DNA of 44,591 nt from Bacteroidota bacterium (GTDB taxonomy: Bacteria; Bacteroidota; Ignavibacteria; Kryptoniales; JAKASW01), in the NCBI GenBank assembly GCA_021811615.1, contig JAJZNW010000033.1, forward strand, positions 1 to 44,591, in the 5' to 3' direction. Shown here one piece after another: positions 17,983 through 25,867 of the stretch. Positions within the stretch are counted from its first letter, which is position 1. Every line of letters starts with the position of its first letter. The position numbers and the translations under genes were made by a program. The notes beneath the pieces were generated by a model. That model was not told the DNA's origin, searched no databases, and saw only the letters and a program-made list of their open reading frames with translations.

Positions 17983-18300
17983 CTAGTCGGGACTGAAAAA
18001 AAGGATTATAGAAAGTATCAGTACAAGTATCGGAAGCAGCGAGAAGAAAAGGATATAATGGAGCGGCCTGCTGAGCACCAGCTCGTCATCCCGGAAAAGA
18101 TGCTTGCTTACAAGATGAGAGCCGGCAACTGAAGAGCCCGCCGCCAGAACTACCAGCGTTATAGACTTGATCGGTCCCATCGAAAATTTTAGGAACGTGA
18201 TTTGCGCCGCCATTGCAATCGTCAGACCGGCGAGCAGCCCGTAAAATCCACCGAGCCACACCAGGAACGACTTGTTTTGCATCAGCGACGAAGATTTCAT
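17983..18300 (-). CDS. Small integral membrane protein of unknown function
   Basis: A 105-residue protein with three likely membrane helices (about 11-38, 43-62 and 80-102: LLAGLTIAMAAQITFLKF, SITLVVLAAGSSVAGSHL, YILFFSLLPILVLILSIILF). No motif I recognise. Its ATG overlaps the purB stop (ATGA), so it is the last gene of the plsY-htrA-purB transcript and probably translationally coupled. The 220-bp gap between it and the ALDH start (17763-17982) shows no further gene. Confidence 0.7.
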   Translation of the reverse strand: MKSSSLMQNKSFLVWLGGFYGLLAGLTIAMAAQITFLKFSMGPIKSITLVVLAAGSSVAGSHLVSKHLFRDDELVLSRPLHYILFFSLLPILVLILSIILFFSPD

Positions 18301-19595
18301 TCTTTCAATCCAAGACTTCTGTAGATATAATCCACGTTTCCAAGGAGCGAATTAAGATCGAATATCTTCTCAAGCTCATCGCGTGCGATCTTCTCGCTGA
18401 CTTCCCGGTCCCCGGCAAGAGCCGCCAGAAAATCCTCGCCTGTCTCCCAGCAATGCATCGCATTTCTTTGTACGATCGCGTACGCCTGTTCGCGGGTAAG
18501 GCCTTTTTCGATCAGCTTCAGGAGAACGTCTTCGGAGAAGAAGAGTCCGTGTGTAATCTGAAGGTTCTTCTGCATTTTCTCCGGATAGACCACGAAATCC
18601 TTGAATATCTTCTGCGACTCCAGGATCATGAAATCCAGACCGAGCGTGGCGTCGGGGAATATGACCCGCTCGACGGAAGAGTGAGAGATGTCCCGCTCGT
18701 GCCATAGAGCCTGGTTCTCCAGTGCAGACATGGCGTAGGACCTCATTAGGCGCGCTATCCCGCATATCCTCTCCGCGTTGACAGGGTTGCGCTTGTGCGG
18801 CATCGCAGACGAACCCTTTTGCCCCCTCGTGAAAGGTTCCTCCGCTTCCAGTACCTCGGTCCGCTGAAGGTGTCTGACTTCGAGTGCCATTTTCTCGAGC
18901 GTGCCCGCGACAACGGCGAGGACAGTCATGAACTGGGCATGCCGGTCCCGCTGGATCACCTGGGTGGAGGCGATTGAAGGGCGGAGGCCGAACCTCCCGG
19001 CGACATATTTCTCGACTTCGGGTGAAATGTGCGAGTAAGTGCCGACTGCTCCCGATATCTTTGCAACTGCAACTTCCTCGTTGGCCTTCCTGATCCGCTC
19101 GACGTCGCGGCCGAGTTCATCGTACCAGACAGCCATCTTCAACCCGAATGTTACAGGCTCTGCATGGATCCCGTGCGTCCGTCCGATCATCGGGGCATCC
19201 TTGTATTTAAGGCTTAGTTTCCCGACCATCTCACGAAGCTCCGAAAGGTGTTTCTCGATTATCTCGCCGGCCTGCTTCAATTGAATGGCGGAAGCCGTGT
19301 CGAGCACGTCGGACGAGGTCATGCCGAGGTGCACGAAACGCGCTGCCGGTCCGACGTTTTCGCTGATGTTTGTCAGAAAGGCTATGACATCGTGCTTGAC
19401 TGTCCTTTCGATCTCGTCGATCCTGTCGACGTCGAACTTTGCCTTTCGCTTTACCTCCTCGACCGCCTCTTTCGGGACTCTCCCGAGGTTTGCCTGTGCT
19501 TCCATCGCAGCAATTTCCACGTCCAGCCAAATCCTGAACTTGTTCTCTTCACTCCAGACCCCGCTCATCTCCGCGGGGGAGTATCTCTTTATCAT
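18297..19595 (-). CDS. purB: Adenylosuccinate lyase
   Basis: Purine synthesis enzyme cleaving fumarate from SAICAR and from adenylosuccinate; cytosolic homotetramer. The protein has 432 residues, the usual length for the short bacterial form. Fumarase/aspartase superfamily motifs: GMTSSDVLDTA (91-101), general-acid His141 in GRTHGIHAEPVTFG, and the signature KGSSAMPHKRNP (260-271) with catalytic Ser263. Start ATG at 19595 overlaps the end of the htrA gene (ATGA), and its stop overlaps the next ATG, so translation is coupled on both sides. Confidence 0.97.
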   Translation of the reverse strand: MIKRYSPAEMSGVWSEENKFRIWLDVEIAAMEAQANLGRVPKEAVEEVKRKAKFDVDRIDEIERTVKHDVIAFLTNISENVGPAARFVHLGMTSSDVLDTASAIQLKQAGEIIEKHLSELREMVGKLSLKYKDAPMIGRTHGIHAEPVTFGLKMAVWYDELGRDVERIRKANEEVAVAKISGAVGTYSHISPEVEKYVAGRFGLRPSIASTQVIQRDRHAQFMTVLAVVAGTLEKMALEVRHLQRTEVLEAEEPFTRGQKGSSAMPHKRNPVNAERICGIARLMRSYAMSALENQALWHERDISHSSVERVIFPDATLGLDFMILESQKIFKDFVVYPEKMQKNLQITHGLFFSEDVLLKLIEKGLTREQAYAIVQRNAMHCWETGEDFLAALAGDREVSEKIARDELEKIFDLNSLLGNVDYIYRSLGLKE

Positions 19596-20797
19596 TTCGC
19601 AGGTTTCCTTCCAACCGTAAGTGTTATTGTCAAAAGCCTGTTGTCGCGCAGGATCTCGAAGCGGATGCTCTCTCCCGGTCTCAAATCGTCGAGCTGGGAC
19701 TGTAACGACCCGGCACTCCTGACAGGACGCCCCTGATACTTTAATATCAGGTCTCCTGCTTCAAAGCCGCTTCTTCTTGCCGGGCTGCCTGAGTCGACAT
19801 TGCTTACCAGCGCGCCGGTTGGTTCGCTGAGCCCGAAATATTTCGCCATCTGTTCGTCGAGAGATTGAAGCTGCAAGCCGGTCCATGCGTCTCGCACCAC
19901 CTTCCCATATTTTCTTAGTTCGTCCACGACACGCTTCACCCTGTTTATAGGAATCGCGAAACCGTAACCTATATACGCGTTGCTGACACCCGCCGTGTAA
20001 ATCATCGTATTCATTCCGATGACCCTTCCATTAGCGTCGACCAGAGGGCCCCCGGAATTGCCGGGGTTTATCGCGGCGTCCGTCTCGATCATATTGCTGT
20101 AATTCCTTGAGCCGATCTTCGCCAGGTTCATCCCGAGAGAGCTAACAACCCCTACAGTCACGGTCGGCTTGTCGTTTATGTCGAAAAGTCCGAACGGGTT
20201 TCCGAAGGCGACTACCCATTCACCCACAAGTATGCTGTCGCTGTCGCCTAACTTACAGTAGGGAAGGTTGTGCCCGTCGATCCTAAGCAGTGCGACGTCC
20301 GCCTGATCGTCCTGACCGATTATCCTGGCGCTTCGCTTGCTGCCGTCCGTCATCGTGACGATGATCTTAGTGGCATTTTTCACAACATGCTCGTTCGTGA
20401 CGATGTAGCCGTCCGGCGAAATCACGAATCCCGATCCGAGACTCCGCACCTCAATCTTTTGTGAACCGAAGAACTGTCTGAAGAAAGGGTCGTTTCCGAA
20501 AAACTCGCGGAACATCGGGTCGTTCATTGAGAACGGGCTTTGCTGCTCCTGGACCGCCGTAACATTTATTCCAACAACAGCCGGACTTATCTCCCGTACG
20601 GCTTTCGTTATTGCGGTCTGCCTGCTGCTCGTCGGATCGCCGCTGTCCGACCGGCGCTGTGCCGCGAGAAGATTTCCAGTGAAAAGCGAGACAAAAAGAA
20701 TAACCGCAACAAGTCGCGAAAGCGGGAACGTTTCCGGGCCCGCAGATCGGCGGATCCTGCTGGGATCAAACTGCGTAAGTGAAGTCTTTTTATGCAT
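19592..20797 (-). CDS. htrA: HtrA/DegP-type periplasmic serine protease with one PDZ domain
   Basis: Envelope quality-control protease, 401 residues. An N-terminal membrane or signal segment (about 28-46, LVAVILFVSLFTGNLLAAQ) places it in the periplasm. Trypsin-like domain with the catalytic triad His137 (VTNEHVVK), Asp167 (DDQADVALLRID) and Ser248 (NPGNSGGP), then one PDZ domain (about 305-395: GDLILKYQGRPVRS), so it has the DegS/HtrA single-PDZ layout, not the two-PDZ DegP layout. The segment between residues 85 and 112 is rich in Phe and Met. Its start overlaps the end of plsY by 8 bp and its stop overlaps purB, so it is the second gene of a tightly packed operon. Confidence 0.95.
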   Translation of the reverse strand: MHKKTSLTQFDPSRIRRSAGPETFPLSRLVAVILFVSLFTGNLLAAQRRSDSGDPTSSRQTAITKAVREISPAVVGINVTAVQEQQSPFSMNDPMFREFFGNDPFFRQFFGSQKIEVRSLGSGFVISPDGYIVTNEHVVKNATKIIVTMTDGSKRSARIIGQDDQADVALLRIDGHNLPYCKLGDSDSILVGEWVVAFGNPFGLFDINDKPTVTVGVVSSLGMNLAKIGSRNYSNMIETDAAINPGNSGGPLVDANGRVIGMNTMIYTAGVSNAYIGYGFAIPINRVKRVVDELRKYGKVVRDAWTGLQLQSLDEQMAKYFGLSEPTGALVSNVDSGSPARRSGFEAGDLILKYQGRPVRSAGSLQSQLDDLRPGESIRFEILRDNRLLTITLTVGRKPAK

Positions 20798-21359
20798 TAC
20801 TTATTTCGGTCCTCAATGGTAATAAATGTTTCGAAAGCACGACTGCGATCAGCCCGGCGGAAAGAATCAACGGGAACGGTGCCGGATATGTCTTCATGAA
20901 CAATGGTATGGATGCAAGCACTATCCCGATGACGCTCGATAAGTACAACCTGAGCCCGACGGCTCTCAACAGGAAGTAAATGAACAGGTATAACAACACT
21001 GCCAGGGGTTGTACCACCAACAGTGCTCCCGCCGCTGTTGCGAGACCCCTCCCACCTTTGAACCGGACAAATAGCGAATAGTTGTGTCCGACAACAACAA
21101 AAAGCGCGGCGATCATGCCGGCTACCATTCCATAATTCCAGAATGAAAGCGAAGTTACCAGGAATCCCTTCGATATGTCTATCGAAGCGACGATGATCCC
21201 TATGGATTTTGAGCCGGTGACTTCATACGCGTTCATGGCGCCTAAATTCCCGCTTCCGTTCCTTGAAAGATCGACATTGCGGAAGTACTTCCCAATCACA
21301 TACGCCGTCGGAAACGATCCAACCAGGTAAGAGACTATGGCGGCGCTTAGTCCTAACAT
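20790..21359 (-). CDS. plsY: Glycerol-3-phosphate acyltransferase PlsY
   Basis: Integral membrane enzyme that transfers an acyl group from acyl-phosphate to glycerol 3-phosphate, the first step of phospholipid synthesis. The protein has 189 residues with about five membrane helices. All three PlsY motifs are visible: GSFPTAYVIGK (15-25), GSGNLGAMNAYEVTG (about 36-50), and GHNYSLFVRFKGGRGLATAAG near the middle with the Lys-Gly-Gly-Arg-Gly core. First gene of the minus-strand operon plsY-htrA-purB. No SD is evident before the ATG at 21359. Confidence 0.95.
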   Translation of the reverse strand: MLGLSAAIVSYLVGSFPTAYVIGKYFRNVDLSRNGSGNLGAMNAYEVTGSKSIGIIVASIDISKGFLVTSLSFWNYGMVAGMIAALFVVVGHNYSLFVRFKGGRGLATAAGALLVVQPLAVLLYLFIYFLLRAVGLRLYLSSVIGIVLASIPLFMKTYPAPFPLILSAGLIAVVLSKHLLPLRTEISNA

Positions 21360-21706
21360 TTGGCATATTAGGCAAAATGTGACTGAATTTCAATGATATG
21401 CGGCGAGTCGCTGCGGGCTACTTTGCTCCGTAAGAGGAATTGCCGCAGGTCTCGTGAAACCGGCTTCCACATTTGCACCCCAGGAGTTTCTTCTTCCGAT
21501 TTGTGCCATTGGAATTCAAAACAGCCCGCTACCCGATAGTTGGGAGTCGGCTGATCCGGATGCAGTTGAATAACCGTCGATGCCCAAAAGCGACCAAAAC
21601 AACTCGACCCGCGCTTCGTCCCCAAATGGCATGAGCCTGACATGATCGGTAGACCTGCCCAGTCAGATGAGAAGAAACGCATCTGACTTTAGGCGCAAGC
21701 CTAAAA
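21360..21706. other. Gap between plsY and the DUF4402 cluster with tandem hairpins
   Basis: A 347-bp gap. Just after the stop of the first DUF4402 gene (minus strand) lie two perfect hairpins: a 7-bp stem 21688-21694/21699-21705 with a 4-nt loop, and an 8-bp stem 21662-21669/21680-21687 with a 10-nt loop. No T tract follows, so they may act as mRNA-end protection or part of a Rho-type terminator. A 104-residue minus frame spans most of the rest (21368-21682) but has no recognisable domain, SD or signal, and I do not call it. The plsY promoter must also be here. Confidence 0.45.
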
Positions 21707-22219
21707 TCAATATGTAAGCGTCAGGACGTAATTTCCGCTATACGATCCAGCCGTGGCATAACAGCTATTGAAAGCGCCTCCCAGCCGAAAGTGAATAAGC
21801 CCGTCGGAGCCGATTGCCGCCGTCCCTCCCGTCACAGAAGGGAACTCATTCCTTTTTTCCCCTCTCGAATTGCCGTTGCTCCACACGGAGATATCGGTTG
21901 ACAATGCCAAGGTTCTTCCCTCATTACTGCGAAGAATCACCATGCTGGGTATTGAAACGGCTACTCTGGAAGTGGGTTGTCCACTGACCGTGAGAAACCC
22001 ATAATCTGTTTTAGACTTGGTGGTTTGCCGAAACCTCCCTCCGGTTTCAAAATAATCGAACTTGATTCCCTCTAGGGCAGTCACGGCGGTCGCCTGAATA
22101 ACAACGACCGTGATCGTTGCCGATGCAGAGGCTTTTGTTTGACCTGAACAGATATTCGCCTTTCCCGCCGAGAGCGAGAAAAACGCCAATACACCTAACG
22201 CACTGACCCGCTCGACCAT
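21707..22219 (-). CDS. Secreted DUF4402-type beta-sandwich protein, copy 1
   Basis: A 170-residue protein with a signal peptide (about 1-26) and SD GAGGAGG before the ATG. After the signal it shows the pattern shared by the three genes here: an alternating Ala/Ser-Thr first strand (ASASATITVVVIQATAVTAL), a middle of beta strands, a Gly-rich HFRLGGAF segment and a final strand GSYSGNYVLTLTY ending exactly on Tyr. This resembles DUF4402, a family of small secreted beta-sandwich proteins, but this copy is the most divergent: it lacks the aromatic 'YFTF' strand. Its role is unknown; surface fibre or matrix subunits are plausible. It ends 348 bp from plsY. Confidence 0.65.
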   Translation of the reverse strand: MVERVSALGVLAFFSLSAGKANICSGQTKASASATITVVVIQATAVTALEGIKFDYFETGGRFRQTTKSKTDYGFLTVSGQPTSRVAVSIPSMVILRSNEGRTLALSTDISVWSNGNSRGEKRNEFPSVTGGTAAIGSDGLIHFRLGGAFNSCYATAGSYSGNYVLTLTY

Positions 22220-22442
22220 TTTTCCTCCTCGAACCCAAGATGGCTAAAACCTGACGCGTTGTTTTATCCGATGAAAGCGTCGTGGTACGAGTTTAACCAG
22301 TATTCCAAACAAAGTCAAGCTTGAGCAGTAAGGTGAGCGTCGTTCTCAACCCGGCTCTCTTTGAAAGTGTATCTCACAGCGGCGACTTCCGCATTCAAGG
22401 ATGAATGAGCCGGACGTGCCGGGGTGACTCTGAGAGTCGAGC

Positions 22443-22985
22443 CTAATACGCGATGGTCATGGTGAAATTACCAATGTAGACGCCGAGCGGTTGATCGGGG
22501 GAGAGTTTCGCCGAACCGCCTACCCAGAAATGGTAGTGACCCTTTGAATTTGTGACCAGGCCGGTCCCGTCCTTGATAATGATGGACTGAGCCTGAACGG
22601 AGGTGGGACTTCCCGCCAGCTCACCGGTGAATTGTATCGAGCTACCGTTAAACGTCAAACGAGTCGAAGAGAAAGTCACGATGATCTGAGTATGCGGTGA
22701 CGATCCAAATGTAAAATAGGCCGCCGAGCCGCCCCCGGTTACCGGGTTGACCTGGATCTCCGTTACACCCTGTACGACCGTCCCGAGCTCAAGATTGCGT
22801 AAGGCGGACAATGAAACCAATCCCTTGACAACAATGTTTGCCGATGCAAAAGCGGTTGTAGTCTGGGCATACGCATTTGTCCCGCCCACGATGAGCATGG
22901 CCGCGATCAACGCCTTCCCGGCAAAGCTGCTCTTTATGTTGAAATGGAACGGTGGGTGTTCTTTCTCCATCGTTCTAAATATCAT
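22443..22985 (-). CDS. Secreted DUF4402-type beta-sandwich protein, copy 2
   Basis: A 180-residue protein. Signal segment at about 24-40 (GKALIAAMLIVGGTNAYAQ), cleavage likely after YAQ. DUF4402 features: FASANIVVKGLVSLSALRNL, LELGTVVQG, a Gly-Gly-Ser-Ala turn leading to AYFTFGSSP, GHYHFWVGGSAKL, and the terminal strand GVYIGNFTMTIAY ending on Tyr. The start is uncertain: ATG at 22985 or the in-frame ATG at 22970, neither with a strong SD. It is separated from copy 1 by 223 bp and from copy 3 by about 106 bp. It is much closer to copy 3 than to copy 1 in its middle strands. Confidence 0.72.
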   Translation of the reverse strand: MIFRTMEKEHPPFHFNIKSSFAGKALIAAMLIVGGTNAYAQTTTAFASANIVVKGLVSLSALRNLELGTVVQGVTEIQVNPVTGGGSAAYFTFGSSPHTQIIVTFSSTRLTFNGSSIQFTGELAGSPTSVQAQSIIIKDGTGLVTNSKGHYHFWVGGSAKLSPDQPLGVYIGNFTMTIAY

Positions 22986-23091
22986 TGATTAATGAAGTCT
23001 AAACAAGGGATAACGGGAGCGGCATCGTCCTGGAGAAAACGAATCTGTTTGCCGCTGCTGATTTCAAGGTTGGAGCGATATTATCCGTGCT

Positions 23092-23586
23092 TCAGTAAGT
23101 GACCGTAAGATCAAAAGTCCCTTGATAAGCTCCGGCTGGAAGAGTGTTTGTAATCGGAGCCGTCGTACCACCCACCCAGAAATAGTAGTAACCAGTTCCG
23201 TTAGTCGTTACGTCTGACCCGCTCGATATTGTAGTGGCGGAAGTCTGACTCGATGACGACGAAGCTCCTACAACGGAAGGAGTCCAGGCGATACTCCCGG
23301 TGGTGAAGGTCATCGGTGTGCTGGTATATGATATCGCGCAGGAGTGGTTTGCCGAAGTCTGCAGCGTAAAATAAGCGGCCTCGGTCCCGTCAGAGTTTGG
23401 ATTTACTACTGCCGCAGTTGAATCCTGAACGTGAGAGGGGAAATTCAGGTCGCGCACTGTCGTTACCGTCACCTGGGCGTTAACTGTAAGGTTCACGGTG
23501 GCAGAAGCAGTTCCTGATACTTGGGCGAAAGACCTGGTTCCCCAGAAAGCCACCAGAAGAAAGGCGACTGGGATGTATTTTTTCAT
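23092..23586 (-). CDS. Secreted DUF4402-type beta-sandwich protein, copy 3
   Basis: A 164-residue protein starting at ATG 23586 with a GGAGA SD; an in-frame TTG at 23601 overlaps that SD and is less likely. Signal peptide MKKYIPVAFLLVAFWGTRSFAQ. Mature protein: GTASATVNLTVNAQVTVTTV, DLNFPSHVQD, DGTEAAYFTLQTS, a Ser/Thr-rich loop (SSSSSQTSATTISSGS), GYYYFWVGGT and the terminal strand GAYQGTFDLTVTY ending on Tyr. This is the best match of the three to the DUF4402 pattern. The Ser/Thr-rich low-complexity loop and C-terminal Tyr suggest an extracellular structural protein. Confidence 0.78.
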   Translation of the reverse strand: MKKYIPVAFLLVAFWGTRSFAQVSGTASATVNLTVNAQVTVTTVRDLNFPSHVQDSTAAVVNPNSDGTEAAYFTLQTSANHSCAISYTSTPMTFTTGSIAWTPSVVGASSSSSQTSATTISSGSDVTTNGTGYYYFWVGGTTAPITNTLPAGAYQGTFDLTVTY

Positions 23587-23826
23587 CGTATCTCCGCGCA
23601 ATTTAATAAGTCACATTCACTATACGTAACATTCGCAAAAAAAACAGATGGGTGCCGCTGCATCCAGGGACTCGAAAGTCTTACCACGGTCTCAAGTAGA
23701 CCGCCGTGTGCCGGCCGGCGCGTACGGTGGAGAGCGTCCGCTTATTATTAAGCAACGCGTATGCCGAGATCGGCGCTACTAATTCTGCCGATTTGATGCG
23801 TGTTGTGTATCATGTTTACAAAATCT

Positions 23827-23852
23827 GTAACATTTCTGTAATTGTATGTTAC
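23827..23852. promoter_or_regulatory. Inverted repeat upstream of the DUF4402 genes (possible operator)
   Basis: GTAACAT (23827-23833) and ATGTTAC (23846-23852) form a perfect 7-bp inverted repeat with a 12-bp spacer, in the most AT-rich part of the 460-bp gap between rho and the DUF4402 cluster. It lies about 240 bp upstream of copy 3. The spacing suits a dimeric regulator or a stem. The rest of the gap has a second hairpin after rho (24013-24019 with 24024-24030, 4-nt loop) and nothing coding that I can support. Confidence 0.35.
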
Positions 23853-24047
23853 TTTTCCCCTACGCCTTCGAAAGGCTGGTCGTAAACGCCATCGTGGAAG
23901 GAAACCGCCCACAGTGTTTCCAAACGGACCTCCGGGCGAGAATTCACCGGGAAGCCAAGCCTGCACCGGAGCGGCTGCAAATAATCATGAGGAAAGGTGT
24001 ACAAGTAAGTGCCGTTCGTATCCACGAACGATTCGGGCGTTACTAAC

Positions 24048-25190
24048 CTAAAAGTTAGAAAGAAGCTTCTCGTTTGTCGGATATCGCCGGATCAGTTTAA
24101 GGACATTCTGCATCCCTTCGCGGGGCGACATTCGGGCTATTGATCTCCGCAGCTCCTGATGCTCCCTGAGAGAATCGCCGAAGAGCAACTCTTCCCGGCG
24201 CGTACCTGAGACACCGAGGTTGATTGCAGGAAAGATCCTTTCATTCGCGAGATCCCTGTCAAGGACGAGCTCCATGTTTCCCGTTCCCTTGAATTCCTGG
24301 AATATCAGCTCGTCCATCCTGGAGTTCGTGTCCACCAGGATCGTGGCGATAATTGTAAGCGAGCCGGCTCCTTCGAATTTCCTCGCCGCTCCGAATATTC
24401 GCTTGGGAACTTCGAGCGCCCTTATATCGACTCCGCCGGACATGGTCCTGCCGCTGCTCTTCTGATGGACATTGAAGGCGCGGCCGAGCCTCGTCAGAGA
24501 ATCCAGGAGGAGGACGACATCTTTGCCTGTTTCTACTTTCCTCTTAGCGTATTCGGGGACAAGCTGCGCCAGCCGAACGTGGCTCGAAAGGTCGTTGTCA
24601 TTGGAACTGGCAAAGACTTCGCCGCGAACGGACCGTTTCATGTCTGTAACTTCTTCCGGACGTTCATCGATAAGAAGAACGATCAACTCCACATCCGGAT
24701 TGTTCTGGCTTACGGCGTGAGCGATCTGCTGCATCAGGATGGTCTTACCGGCTTTCGGCGGTGAAACTATCAATGCACGCTGTCCTTTCCCGAGAGGGCA
24801 GAAGAGATCGACTATGCGCATCGCGGGATCCGAAGCCGGCCCTTCGAGCCTGATGATTTCACTCGGTGAGACAGCCTCGTGCTGCGAGAACTCCGCAATT
24901 GTTTTCCATTGATCGGGATTGACCCCGTTGATCGCGTCGATATTCTTTGCTTCCAGCCCCTTGCCGTTTCCGTTCGCTGCACTTCCGGAGATGAAGACTC
25001 CCTGGCGAAGGTTGAATCGGGAGATGATTGATTCGGGTACGAAGATGTCGCTCTTGTTCGCGCCGAGGGAGAGGGTTAGGTTCCTTACGAAACCCATTTC
25101 ACGAGGCTGTCGGTTGTGTCGGTCGCCATGCATATGCTGCGGCCCTTTGGGACGGCCTCTTTCAATTTCGAGAATTCCCGAAAATGTTAT
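24048..25190 (-). CDS. rho: Transcription termination factor Rho, apparently with a non-canonical start
   Basis: Hexameric RNA-dependent ATPase/helicase that ends transcription. From ATG 25133 it reads 361 residues: end of the RNA-binding OB fold (DIFVPESIISRFNLRQGVFISG), Walker A SPPKAGKT (124-131 in that numbering), LLIDERPEEVTDM, and the Q/R-loop region DSLTRLGRAFN, GGVDIRALEVPKRIFGAARK and MDELIFQEFKGTGNME, so the motor is complete. The OB fold, however, needs its first strand, and that strand is present in frame upstream (FSGILEIER, matching the family's GVLEI) back to 25190, with no ATG, GTG or TTG before the TAA at 25199-25197. A perfect GGAGGT sits at 25199-25204, 8 nt before an ATA and 5 nt before an ACG. 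I therefore extend the gene to ATA 25190 (380 residues). The N-terminal Rho_N helical domain is absent. A basic insert (RGRPKGPQHMHGDRHNRQPR) interrupts the OB fold. Confidence 0.9.
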   Translation of the reverse strand: MTFSGILEIERGRPKGPQHMHGDRHNRQPREMGFVRNLTLSLGANKSDIFVPESIISRFNLRQGVFISGSAANGNGKGLEAKNIDAINGVNPDQWKTIAEFSQHEAVSPSEIIRLEGPASDPAMRIVDLFCPLGKGQRALIVSPPKAGKTILMQQIAHAVSQNNPDVELIVLLIDERPEEVTDMKRSVRGEVFASSNDNDLSSHVRLAQLVPEYAKRKVETGKDVVLLLDSLTRLGRAFNVHQKSSGRTMSGGVDIRALEVPKRIFGAARKFEGAGSLTIIATILVDTNSRMDELIFQEFKGTGNMELVLDRDLANERIFPAINLGVSGTRREELLFGDSLREHQELRRSIARMSPREGMQNVLKLIRRYPTNEKLLSNF

Positions 25191-25198
25191 CGTTGCTT

Positions 25199-25204
25199 AC
25201 CTCC
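25199..25204 (-). promoter_or_regulatory. Strong Shine-Dalgarno that decides the rho start
   Basis: GGAGGT on the minus strand, 8 nt before ATA 25190 and 5 nt before ACG 25193, but 65 nt from the first canonical ATG (25133). Its position argues that ribosomes start on a non-canonical codon, as infC does with AUU. An in-frame TAA overlaps its end, so translation cannot begin further upstream. Confidence 0.6.
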
Positions 25205-25867
25205 AGTTAAGGTATCTGTCGCTGTTCCGCACATGTCGCGGTGTATAATTCTGAGTGCTCTGCAATTTGGTCGCTGCTTCATTGTTCATTCGCGATCTCA
25301 AGGCATCCTCTGCCGCAGAGCGATTAGAACCGAGGATTCTCCGGCCTCAAATGAGTGGAATGTTGTGCATTCGTTGAAAGCGGATCGATCTATCGGATCC
25401 GAGCGTACGGAAGTTGATCCCTGTTCATTCTGCTACCGACGCACCAAAGATATTCGATTGCACAATGTTTTTCAAGGCAAGCAAGCAAGGTATGTTGAAA
25501 ATGAGAATTCCGGCGGCCGTGCGCCAATTCCTGTCATGAAACGCCGGGTAAAACAAGGCCGGCGGATTCACACTGCTCAGTATTGTCGCAACGAAGCCGT
25601 GAGCACGTCCATCATCGGTTCAATCAGTGTCGGGGAACGCTCCGCAAGGCAGATCGGGACTAAAGACTTGATCCTTTAAGTCGATAAAGAGGATAGGAGG
25701 CGGTTCTTGCAGTCGGAGGGAAGGTCGGAATTAGTATGATTTTGCTGACTTTCTTACATCAGTTTGTTACCTTAGTTGACATTCGAGCCATACCTTCCGG
25801 TGTGCCGAAATTTGACTATGCAAACATCGACCTATATCGAACGGGTTGACTTCTCAAGGAGAAGAGC
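25205..25867. other. Divergent intergenic region between rho and the giant sensor kinase
   Basis: A 663-bp region carrying the rho leader and the kinase promoter. I find no gene I can support: a 187-residue plus-strand frame that starts inside rho (25116-25679) has no domain, SD or plausible composition. No riboswitch or tRNA was recognised. The kinase SD AAGGAGA (25856-25862) closes the region. The long leader upstream of rho would leave room for rut-type autoregulation. Confidence 0.4.

Noticed and set aside
21368-21682. 104-residue minus-strand frame between plsY and the DUF4402 genes
   Set aside because: No recognisable motif, no signal and no SD; overlaps the hairpin region.
25116-25679. 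187-residue plus-strand frame across the rho leader
   Set aside because: It begins inside rho on the opposite strand, has no SD or domain, and has unlikely composition.
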